Translations under genes and position numbers: made by a program | The notes under the pieces: generated by a model | The model's database searches: none | What the model was told of the DNA's origin: nothing | What the model saw: the letters and a program-made list of their open reading frames with translations, nothing else | Assembly: GCA_016508695.1 (NCBI GenBank) | Contig: VNKQ01000017.1 | Coordinates: 1,178,001 to 1,242,000, forward strand | DNA: 64,000 bases | Reading direction: 5' to 3' | Source: Hyphodiscus hymeniophilus | Lineage: Eukaryota > Ascomycota > Leotiomycetes > Helotiales > Hyphodiscaceae | Shown here: piece after piece, positions 1-8,851 of the stretch | Layout of the letters: every line of letters begins with the position of its first letter | Position numbering within the stretch: position 1 is the first letter of the stretch

Positions 1-419
1 ATTGTCCTCCAGACGATGTCGAGAAGTGGACTGCGGTTATGAACAAAGTCTTGCACGAGATGTCTGAAAAGGAACTGGAGGCGATAGGTCGGGCAGGTAG
101 GGAGAGGGTTAAGGAAGAATTCTCGGATATTAAGATGGCGACGAGACTTGACAACATCATTGATGGGATGGCTGGAAATGAAAGACGGACACTCATCGAG
201 ATCCCGTTACTCTTCTTGACATTGGCTGCGCTTTGTGTTGACGTCGGCTACTATCTTGTGTTGCAGAACAAAGAATCTAGTGAGCAGCTGAGAAGGATAC
301 CTATACCTCCATTTGTCTTTACTGGGCTATCGTTGCTGAATTGGGTGGTATATTTCGCTTTGGGAAATTCGAGAAGGAGCGCTCAAACAGAAGAGCTTGC
401 TGAGAAGAAATCTCGCTAA
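1..419 (+). CDS. ALG2: ALG2-type alpha-1,3/1,6-mannosyltransferase, C-terminal part (5' end outside window)
   Basis: The reading frame is open from base 3, so the gene starts before the window; the visible part is about 138 residues ending at a TAA at 417-419. It starts with CPPDDVEKW, the tail of the GT-B glycosyltransferase fold, followed by an amphipathic stretch (MSEKELEAIGRAGRERVKEEF) of the kind that closes GT4 enzymes. Two hydrophobic segments follow (roughly IPLLFLTLAALCVDVGYYLV and FVFTGLSLLNWVVYFALG), then a basic tail. C-terminal membrane segments after a GT4 domain are typical of fungal ALG2, which adds the second and third mannoses to the dolichol-linked oligosaccharide on the cytosolic face of the ER. 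The catalytic part is not visible, so another GT4 mannosyltransferase cannot be excluded. Confidence 0.72.
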   Translation, partial: CPPDDVEKWTAVMNKVLHEMSEKELEAIGRAGRERVKEEFSDIKMATRLDNIIDGMAGNERRTLIEIPLLFLTLAALCVDVGYYLVLQNKESSEQLRRIPIPPFVFTGLSLLNWVVYFALGNSRRSAQTEELAEKKSR

Positions 420-1092
420 GGTCTAAAAGACGTACCTTATCTAACAGAAATCATCTCATCAAGATCCAAACAAAATGATACCCACTCGACTTATGACTGG
501 CTTCACCATCATTCATTGACTACATTCGTTTGATCATTTCATTCAGGGATACCGTACAGGGCAGTAAGGACCAAAGTGGGGACAACTCGCGAGGCCTTGA
601 CCAAGAGATGCGTGTCTGACACAACCGCAATCAGACGTCCTAACCGACTTAAAAGATTTTCTTAAAAATCACAGTCAAACTAATCAAGAGACTCGGCAGT
701 CTCAAGGAATTTATATCTATTGTTGGGGTAAATATACTCACGTGATCACGATCAACGGGTAGATGATTTTTTATTCGTGTCGTTCAAACTGCATATTTTG
801 CAAGCTCATCGAACGGCAACAGCACCTCATCCTGCTAAACCCCTATAAATCTCCCTAAGTGTCATCAATTGAGGACACAATTGATCCCACGGGCACAAGC
901 ATCTGTAAATAAGCAAAGTTGCCTATCGGATTGACTCTAATTGCCACCAGCTCCTTCACAAAGCAACTTATCTCATATCTTACATCCACTACACACAGCC
1001 CAGCGGGTCCCTGCATTACATTTATTATTGGCAGTCCAGCACATGTGCATGTGTCACCAGTCATTGGTTGTTCAAAAAATACAATCACCAGA
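420..1092. other. Intergenic, no gene seen
   Basis: This holds the 3' flank of the ALG2-like gene and the promoter of the FAD oxidoreductase. It is fairly AT-rich and no reading frame looks coding. Confidence 0.6.
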
Positions 1093-1125
1093 ATGGTTTT
1101 AATCACTCCTCTTCCGCCACTCAGG

Positions 1126-2500
1126 ATGACTTCCACTCGCTCTCGGAGCTTCTTCCTCGCCGTCAAAGCCATGAGTGAAGCTACACACGGCACCAGATAC
1201 CACAGAAGCGAGAGATGTTTCTCATCAAGTGTCGCCGCGAGGGCGCAGAAAAAGTATGAGGCAGTGGTTGTGGGTGCAGGGCCGGCTGGTGTGGCTGTGG
1301 TTGGGAATCTGTTGGAGCAGAAGAAGTCCCCCATCCTTTGGGTTGACCATCTATTCCAGGGTGGACGATTGAATGAGTTTTATAGAGAAGTTCCTAGGTT
1401 TGTAGCCTCCCATGGTACACAGTTCACGTGACTTACAGAAGATAGTAACACCAAGGTGAAGCGTTTTGTGATGTATGCAGAAGGGGTTTCGCCATTCCGG
1501 GAGATTGCCGAGAAGACACCAGCTCCAAATGCATACAGTCATCTCAAAGGCTTGGAGCAGGAAGGCACATGTCACATTGCTCAAGCGGCAGACCTATGTA
1601 TTATGCTCACCAAAGGTCTGGATGCTTCTAAAGGAGTAGACAAGCAAATTGGCTCTGTCTCGAGTGCACAATGGTCCGATGTAAGTTTTTGTGTTCTCAA
1701 ATTGTACTGGATCTCACATCGAGCAGTCAGACAATTGGACTGTCAACATCAAACCAGATGGGAAATCTTCCAGCCCACCAACCATCTCTTCAAACCTTCT
1801 CGTCCTCTGCACAGGATCCGTTCCAACAACTGGACCGCTTCCCGTATCCGGGTTTGAAGAACTCGGTCTTGATCCGGCACTCAATCCACCTCTTCTCGCT
1901 AAGCTTCTACCCTCAGACCAGCCCCTCACTGTCGGTGTAATAGGCGCCTCCCACAGCGCCATCCTCGTTCTCCGGAACCTCTACAACCTCGCCTCTTCCA
2001 CGCACCCAAAACTCCGCATCAGATGGTTCACCCGCCATCCACTTCGCTACGCCGAAGAGCGCGACGGCTGGATCTTCCGCGACAACACGGGCCTCAAAGG
2101 CGACGTGGCGGTCTGGGCGAAGGAGAATCTCGAGGAAGACAGACTTCAGTCTTCGCCCGTCTCGAACTATCTTGAAAAGATCGCTACGTCGAAGGAGAGA
2201 GAGCAGGAAGATTACGAGAAATACCTACCGAGCTGCACGCATGTAGTGCAGGCGATTGGATTCAAGAAGAACGAATTGCCAGTGCTGGAGAGAGATGGGA
2301 AGCGTATGGAGGCGAGTTATGATAGCCAATCTGGAGGGTTTGCGGATGGGAAGGGTGAGCGTGTGAAGGGGCTTTATGCGGCGGGTATTGCTTGGCCGGA
2401 GCGAGTGGTAGATCCGGAAGGAAATACCGAGTACGCTGTTGGTTTGTGGAAATTCATGACTTATTTGACGAGAGTGGTTAAAGATTGGAGAAAGGATTGA
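1126..2500 (+). CDS. FAD-dependent pyridine nucleotide-disulphide oxidoreductase-like protein, probably mitochondrial
   Basis: Three exons, 1126-1397, 1446-1680 and 1727-2500, joined by 48- and 46-nt introns (GTTTGT..TAG and GTAAGT..CAG), give 426 residues. The dinucleotide-binding motif GAGPAG lies at residues 50-55, directly after a strand of AVVV. A second Rossmann-like element, VGVIGASHSA, occurs in exon 3. Near the C-terminus, YAAGIAWPE resembles the FAD-contacting 'G-A-D/G' segment of this fold. No redox CxxC was seen, so disulphide chemistry is not implied. The first 40 residues are rich in Arg, Ser and Ala with almost no acid and contain RCFSSS, a typical mitochondrial cleavage context. 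An upstream in-frame ATG at 1093 would add 11 residues. The substrate is unknown; fungal homologues are annotated only as oxidoreductases. Confidence 0.78.
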
Positions 2501-3382
2501 TTGCATAGGGAGATGGCGTTACAGGAGGAATGTTAGACTCTGCAGCACAGCGTTTAGATCGTGCAGCGGCGGCTGGTGGTAGAATTACTTTTACTAACTA
2601 GAATATTGGATATCCAAGACTGAATAGGAATGTCCACAAAAGCCATCAGTCCCATAATATGTCCACAGGAACTTGTAGAAGGGGAAGTATCCCGTGACGA
2701 CACGCAGCTGCAACAACATAATCATGCAACTCTCCTCGGATTCGTGCAAGCAAAGATTGTTGCTCTTTCTGTCTCTGCCCAGTGCAACCAAAGATTAAGA
2801 GGAGCAGAAAGCTCGTGGCGAAAGGAAGTCAGCAGCGAGATCTTTTATCTTCAGTATCGGGGGATAGCGCATATGATTCGATAACAATGTCAGGGTAAGT
2901 CGAATCAGTGGGCAGCTCACGATTACCCCTCGGAAGTTTGGTAGAGGGGCTGGATACCAAGGACAAGTTAAGCACTTTCCCCCTTCAACGTTCTCACAAC
3001 TTGCTCGACTGCGGAGAATATGGTGCAAATGTTTCAGTATGCAATGACTAGCGATTGGAGCACTTTCTGGAGACGCAGTAGAAGCATTGTGAGGTGTGCT
3101 ATCTTCTAAAGAGAGACTGCTTTTGTTGCCTCCATCGTGAAATAGAAGTGTACAATCTCATTGTTGATTGCTATACCACGTTACTCACTTAAGCAGCCCG
3201 TCCTTTGGCATATTGTTATTGTCATTATCATAGATCCGATCTAAGCAACGTGGTTTGCTTTCACTTAATCTCTCTCTGAATCTCAGACATGATCTGGAAT
3301 CAACATGATTCTTCCCGGCACACCAACTCTAGGGAACCAAACCATTTGATTCCCGGTCAACCGCGAATACGGTTCAGAGTCG
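2501..3382. other. Intergenic between convergent genes, no gene seen
   Basis: This is the 3' flank of the FAD oxidoreductase (plus) and of BUD22 (minus). Short open frames here have no recognisable domain or coding-like composition. Confidence 0.6.
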
Positions 3383-4792
3383 CTAATCAAAGGTGACCTT
3401 TTTGCCCTGGAAAGTAGCGGTGTTCTTCGCTTCTTTCGCCTTCTTCGCAGCCTGCCAACTTGGATGCAATGTTCCTGCATCGTCTTTCCTCGCCCCAGCC
3501 TTTCTCGGCTCCAATGCAATAGTATTATCCCCCGTCGACAGGCGGAAGTCTCTTTGCCTTCCCCTACCGCGACTTCTATCACCGCCAGAATCCTTAGCAC
3601 CCCGTTTGGCATCCCAGCCATCATCTTTCCCTGCACCACGTTTCCCAGCAACAGCTCCGTGTCCCTGCTTGATGTGATTTGCACGTTCTCCGAACTTCTT
3701 CTCCCATATAGCTCTTCGGGCCATTTGGCCAGGTCGATTCTTGCGAATTTGAGGTGCAGCATCCTCGAGGTCCGAGGCAGAAGATTCCGAGCCGGACCAG
3801 TAGCCTCCCATCAACGTCGGGAGGAATGTCGAGCCGCCGGTCTTTGCGGGTGGTGCTTTAGGGATTTTGATTTTGCTAGTTTTGGGAGCCTTCTCGGGAG
3901 GAGGTGAAGGTGACAGAGATTGAGATTGGGCCTCAGAGAGAGACGGCGAGGGTGAGAGAGAAAGAGCCAGTTGTGTCGAGTGCTGGGAGGGTCGTTTTAT
4001 GTCGTAATTTGACTCATCAAAGCTTTCTTCATCAGAGGAGGAGCCTATGAGCGCATCGTAGCGAGATAGTGTTTCTTCATCCAGGTCGCCTTCTTCATCT
4101 CCGTCCCCGATTTTGGCGCCCCCGTCTGCGTCTGAACCCTCAATCTCGTCCTCAGACTCAAATCCCTCCCACGATGGTTCCCCAAGTCCATCCTTCACGC
4201 TAGTTTCCAAGTCCTCGACTTCTTCCTCCTCAGCTCTCCTTGAGACTCCAACGACCACACTCTTCGATGCTTTCTTATCTGACTCTTTCCGTACTCGCCC
4301 CTTGGATTTTCCAACTGGCGCTGGGATCCCTAAAGCAATGTACATCCCACTCATAATTTTCTCCATAATTTCCTTTACCGGCTTCATATTCCACATTCCA
4401 CTCGTAACATTGTGTAACGCCTTGATTTCCTCTTCCGTTCCCTCGGGCTTGGGCAATTCCCTCTTCACCTCTGCCGGTAGCAGCTCGCTATCAGCGACAG
4501 CCTTAACCTTCAACAAACTCTTATGCAGTTGCGCCATCGTCATCTTGTCCAAGTTCAACCCCTTTAATGCCGCGATTTCTCGATTGATCCTCGTGGCTTC
4601 ATCGGTCGAGCCAGATGCTGTGGCATTTTTCAGCCTTTTTCCAAGCTTTTGACGTTCGAATCCTTTGGCTGTTTTGAGGGCTCGATGAAGGAGCTTTTTG
4701 CTTTGCGTAAGCTTTTCGTAGGCATCCTTTTTTCGCATCGATTGGACACGGTCACCATCCTCTTCATATGCTCCGCGCTTACGTTTCGGCAT
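3383..4792 (-). CDS. BUD22: BUD22/SRFBP1-family ribosome biogenesis protein
   Basis: Single exon, 469 residues, start ATG at 4792 with a basic N-terminus (MPKRKRGAYEEDGDR). The N-terminal 170 residues are a charged helical region (KLTQSKKLLHRALKTAKGFE, REIAALKGLNL), followed by a long acidic and serine-rich disordered part. The C-terminus contains LHPSWQAAKKAKEAKNTATFQGKKVTFD; LHPSW plus a basic helix is the hallmark of the BUD22 family. In yeast, Bud22 is a nucleolar component needed for small-subunit pre-rRNA processing. The acidic middle part and KR-rich ends suit a nucleolar RNA-binding assembly factor. It is divergently arranged with the short-chain dehydrogenase at 5018, with 225 bp between starts. 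Confidence 0.85.
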   Translation of the reverse strand: MPKRKRGAYEEDGDRVQSMRKKDAYEKLTQSKKLLHRALKTAKGFERQKLGKRLKNATASGSTDEATRINREIAALKGLNLDKMTMAQLHKSLLKVKAVADSELLPAEVKRELPKPEGTEEEIKALHNVTSGMWNMKPVKEIMEKIMSGMYIALGIPAPVGKSKGRVRKESDKKASKSVVVGVSRRAEEEEVEDLETSVKDGLGEPSWEGFESEDEIEGSDADGGAKIGDGDEEGDLDEETLSRYDALIGSSSDEESFDESNYDIKRPSQHSTQLALSLSPSPSLSEAQSQSLSPSPPPEKAPKTSKIKIPKAPPAKTGGSTFLPTLMGGYWSGSESSASDLEDAAPQIRKNRPGQMARRAIWEKKFGERANHIKQGHGAVAGKRGAGKDDGWDAKRGAKDSGGDRSRGRGRQRDFRLSTGDNTIALEPRKAGARKDDAGTLHPSWQAAKKAKEAKNTATFQGKKVTFD

Positions 4793-5017
4793 TGTGGTTT
4801 TGTTGGACGATAATGGGTTGCGGATGAGAAAAGCTTCAGCCTTGTCGAATTTGGATAGAAGAGCATTTTTGGATGATCCGACCGCTTCCTCTTTGGGCAG
4901 GCAGAAAACGACGCGATGAGCGATGGTTAAGTGGGGGATGATGGATAGATAGCTGGAGTGCTTTCATCTTTCTCGATCCGATTATATCCTACAAACGACC
5001 TGCTTCCTTTGGTAAAA
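4793..5017. promoter_or_regulatory. Bidirectional promoter region, BUD22 / SDR
   Basis: 225 bp separate the BUD22 start (minus) and the dehydrogenase start (plus). Both promoters must lie here unless transcripts begin inside the other gene. No canonical TATA box was recognised. Confidence 0.55.
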
Positions 5018-5999
5018 ATGGCAACTACATCAATCAAAGCATCAAGCTTGTTCGAGGTCAATGGTTTGGTGGCTGTTATCACGGGAGGAGGATCCGGTAT
5101 ATATACTCTTGCATTCAATCACAAGCTAGGATTTGACCTTCTAATTCTCCATAGGGATTGGTCTTATGATGGCACGAGCTCTTGCTCTCAATGGCGCTCA
5201 TAAAGTATATATCGTGGGCAGGCGGAAAGAAGTACTCGAGACAGCCGCCAAATCCGTTTCCACAAACAACATCATCCCAATCGTTGGAGACGTGACTTCG
5301 AAAGAGTCTCTCACGTCTGTCGTATCCATAATCAAGCGGGAAGTGGGTTACATCAATGTCCTGATCGCAAACTCGGGTACGTTAGGTCCACAAGCCTCTC
5401 AGCCCGTCGACCCAAAAACTTCATCTGTCGAGGATTTCCAAAAGGCTTTCTTCGAAGCGCCAATGGAAGACTATACACAGACTTTCACTGTCAACACCAG
5501 TGCCGTATGGTATACAATCATTGCATTCCTGGGACTGTTGGATAAAGGCAATAAAAAGGGAAATGTAGAGCAGAAGAGTCAGGTGATTGCCACGGGCAGC
5601 ATTGGAGCCTTTAATCGGAACGTTCCAGGTGGTTTTGCTTACGGGCAAAGCAAAGCTGCAGTGACTCATCTCATAAAGCAGTTAGCAACAAGCCTCGTAC
5701 CATATGATATTCGATCCAATGCAATTGCGCCGGGGCGTAAGTTTCAGACTCAATTGTGTACTTGACTCCAAGGAGGCCAAAGCTAACTGACTGCATCAGT
5801 CTTCCCATCTGAACTCGCCGCAGGCATTATTGGCGATGGTGTTTTTCCAAAGACCAAGATCCCACTCGAGAGAGCGGGCTCTGAAGAGGATATGGCAGGC
5901 TGTATCCTGTTCCTGACGAGCCGAGCTGGGGCATATTGTACAGGCAATGTTCTTGTCATCGACGGCGGGAGGTTGTCTATTATGCCAGCGTCATATTAG
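5018..5999 (+). CDS. Short-chain dehydrogenase/reductase (classical SDR)
   Basis: Exons 5018-5096, 5155-5736 and 5800-5999 (introns 58 and 63 nt, GTATAT..TAG and GTAAGT..CAG) give 286 residues, the usual SDR length. The cofactor motif TGGGSGIG is at 22-29; exon 1 ends inside this glycine motif. VGRR follows the second strand, an Arg arrangement usually associated with NADP(H). IANSG replaces the common NNAG. The catalytic triad is visible as Ser175 (TGSIGAF), Tyr189 and Lys193 (YGQSK). The C-terminus has GNVLVIDGG, typical of 3-oxoacyl-reductase/gluconate-dehydrogenase-like SDRs. Start 5018 was chosen over in-frame 4958 for its AAAATGG context and because homologous SDRs begin close to the first strand. 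The substrate cannot be told from the sequence. Confidence 0.88.
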
Positions 6000-6951
6000 C
6001 TTGGAGCTTGACGCACAGAACACTTCGTTGGAGCCTTAGAATAGAATTTGAGCAATTTTGGTACAAGAAAGAATGAAATATTGTGCCATCTGTTCAGCTT
6101 CTCGAGACCACCTCCATGTCAACATTGTACCATGATCTCTTCCTGGCAACTACCAGCTGTGGGTTGTACTGATTACTACCTTCAAGCTCAGGGACCAATA
6201 TCGCGAAAAACAATACAACTCTGATCCCGTCCTTAGGATCCAGGAAAACGGAGGCGCTGCAAGGTTTTCCCTACAATCTCCAGGCTCAGAAATGGCAAGG
6301 CGATCAAACGACGCAAATCACGTGTAGTTCCGATCTGCTTTAGGTTTCACAAGCATCAGTACCCCTGAAGCCCTTTCCGACATTGGATGATAGGACCGAT
6401 ATATGTTGATTAATGCGACTGCGCCGCGAAAGTTCGCAATATCATTCATTTGCTTTGGGTCGAGTCCTTGCTCTTGAGATCTCTTCGATCTCGAAGGCCG
6501 GAGCAAAAGGAAAAGTGGTGGTGATAGGATGGGTTACCCCTGAGTCCTCAGGGCGAGGGCGAGACTACTGTGGCCGCGGGAGAGTGGACTCAGTAAATCA
6601 TTAGAGAGATGTCGATCATAGCGTGTTGGATCTATCATTTGAGGCTTGGTTATCAGGCTTCAGGCTCGTGGAGTCGTGGCGGACATGCCTCTACCGTACG
6701 GAGTGAGCGGACGGTTCTCCAGTCTCCATATGGAATACAGAAGGGATCCCCCGGCTCGGAAAAATCGCTCATGTGCCGCTCCCTAGGTATTAAGCATCAA
6801 CTTATTAAAGTGTGTTACTTTCGTACAGTATGGCTGGGGGAATTTACGTTAGTTCGCATATCTTATGATTGACGTACTAGGTGTGATTTTCATGCCATTT
6901 TACCACCTACGGATTAATTACCGGCCAGCCGGATACCAAAAATAAGGAAAA
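6000..6951. other. Intergenic, no gene seen
   Basis: Downstream flank of the dehydrogenase up to the transposon remnant. Several short open frames lack coding character. Confidence 0.6.
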
Positions 6952-7258
6952 TACAGTAGTAAAATTACCATCTTGAGTGTCCACCTCTATTCTCAAGAAC
7001 CCACGCAACCCTCCCCTCTATACTCTCGATCAAACTCTGTAAAAACTCAACTAGTACTACATTCCAAGCCTCTTGAATTGCGTCGATTAACTCGTCCATA
7101 GAAAGCTTTTCCCTAAAATTGGAACCAATATACTCCTTCATCCAAGCCCAAACGTGTTCGATCAAGTTCAAATCAGGGGAATAGGGAGGCTACTCGATCG
7201 ATTGAATACCGCGCGTAGCCATCTCTTCTCGAGTTACTCGTGATACGTGGCCCTTCAT
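6952..7258 (-). pseudogene. Tc1/mariner DDE transposase, C-terminal remnant
   Basis: Read on the minus strand from 7258 to the TAA at 6965-6967, the frame gives a transposase C-terminus with PPYSPDLNLIEHVWAWMKEYI, the conserved segment around the last catalytic acidic residue of Tc1/mariner enzymes. It is interrupted by TAG at 7190-7192, just where relatives have the Trp of EWPPYSPDLN. The change equals TGG to TAG, a C-to-T transition at CpA on the plus strand, the pattern left by RIP in fungi. Upstream of 7258 the frame meets a stop and similarity ends, so most of the transposase is missing. The flank TACAGTAGTAAAATTACC (6952-6969) resembles a Tc1-type terminus beginning TA-CAGT. No matching opposite end was found; the element is dead. 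Confidence 0.8.
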
Positions 7259-7308
7259 TACTTACCTTACCTTCTTATAGAATGGGAATACCTTCGTACA
7301 GACTTGTA

Positions 7309-7370
7309 TACCTCCGTAAACACCTCCGTAAACGCCTCCGTAAATACCTCCGTAAATACCTCAAAACACC
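7309..7370. repeat. 12-bp tandem array, unit CCTCCGTAAAYR
   Basis: Four near-perfect 12-bp units at 7311-7358 (CCTCCGTAAACA, ..ACG, ..ATA, ..ATA) and a degenerate fifth to 7370. The array sits where similarity to the Tc1 element ends. It contains two exact copies of TACCTCCGTA, a decamer also found elsewhere in the window. Confidence 0.85.
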
Positions 7371-8537
7371 AAGAACTCCAAAAACACCTCCTGTAAACAA
7401 GCCCCTGTTTGATTGGCTAGATCAAACAGCAAGAGATTAGTAGGGGGTCCTAGTAATAAGGTACTAACGTAACTTCCCCCAGCCATACTGTACTACTGAT
7501 CACATAACGAGGTTACATCGAGTGGACAGTTCTGCTTCTTGTATCTCCATGCGTATGCCCTGCTTCATACAGCACTTATCTGTCACATGTGACAATTTGC
7601 AAGGCCCAGATGCGCTGTAAAGAATCCCTCTGGATCAAGTCACCCGGAGCGGTAGAATCTCTACGGAGGTACGAAGATACGAAGGTAGATTTACCGTTCT
7701 GCAAAAGTGGCGATGGATTTGATTTGTCCATTCCAGCCTCTTTGAGTCGAGTTGAGCTCGCTAGACCCTTCGCAGTGATAGTATCCTCGCTTCAGTGTTC
7801 GTCCCCGAAGATCCCCTGAAAATCGACAGGCATTGTGTCTGAGCGGCCCAAGCGCATTCAGCGTCGCATGGAAGGACTCCAACTTCCCCTGAATCCATCG
7901 GGTACAGTCAAACTGGACCCTCAGTTTGGTGTCTGTCACTGTCTGATCACTTGGACGAACCCAAGCCCTACAGACCTCCATGCACCGACTTGACATCCAG
8001 AAAAGAAGACCGGCAACCTGCAATCTGTTCTACAATCTTTCTAGATTGTATGGATCATCTGTAACGAATGATGGAGAGCCAGCAGTATTGCAGAGGGCTT
8101 GAGTTTCAGGCAAAACCAAATACAAACGAGCAATTATGGGCCCGAATCTCGCTCACACGGGCGGCCACAAACTGGTCTAGGTCTAGTGTCCAGCTCCTCT
8201 CCAGGAACAAGCAACAACGCCCCACGAGTCCACTGGCTTGGAGATATCCAATCTCCTGAATAGACCCGTCGGACTTGGGCCTGCAGTGGGTGCAGTCACC
8301 AGTGGGAGCTACCCTAGTAAACATGCTCTAGTAGCTCTATCCGAGTCTACTAGAGTAGTCTACTCTTGTCAGCCCCCTGCTTGCCGTTGTTGGAAACCCC
8401 CCCCCCAGTCCTTCGCACTGAGATCGAGCCTTTCTGCTGTCTGATCTGCCCTTCTCTTCAGTCACTCACTCCACCTGACTGTTTGAACTCTCGTTTCTGT
8501 TTTCTACTCCTCTTCTTATTTTACTCCCGCTTCGTAT
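7371..8537. other. Intergenic, no gene seen
   Basis: Upstream region of the DENN gene. It contains one TACGGAGGTA (7662-7671) followed by further GTACGAAG-like steps and a nine-base C run near 8397. No coding frame is convincing. Confidence 0.55.
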
Positions 8538-8577
8538 CTGCAGTACTGCAGTACTGCACGACTGCACGACTGCACGA
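8538..8577. repeat. 8-bp tandem repeat CTGCAGTA/CTGCACGA in the DENN gene leader
   Basis: Two CTGCAGTA units followed by three CTGCACGA units, 40 bp in all. The first part contains AGTACTGCAGTACT, which is self-complementary. It lies about 275 bp upstream of the DENN start codon, so probably in the promoter or 5' leader. Confidence 0.8.
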
Positions 8578-8851
8578 CACTCTGCCCACGCAGAACGCAA
8601 GTAGCTGTTGATCATCGACTTCAACTTTGCGACGGAAAAATCCTAGCAATTGCGTTTGCGAGCTTGCTGGGCCGAGTAGCGAACCTCCATAATTACCTTC
8701 AACAACACTCCTTTCCGCTCTCTTGTCTTCCTTGCGTCAATTGACACCGGTCTTTTTCCAACGATCCCAAGCGTACTCAATCCTCAATTGCTCAGCGACT
8801 TCAACATTATACGACTTAGACACGACTCTCTGAAAGATAATATCCACAGCT

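Noticed and set aside
855..1334. 159-residue open frame opposite the FAD oxidoreductase
   Set aside because: It is antisense to a gene with clear domain motifs and has no family features itself.
4113..4652. 179-residue plus-strand frame over BUD22
   Set aside because: It is the mirror of the Ser/acid-rich part of BUD22; composition follows from the opposite strand.
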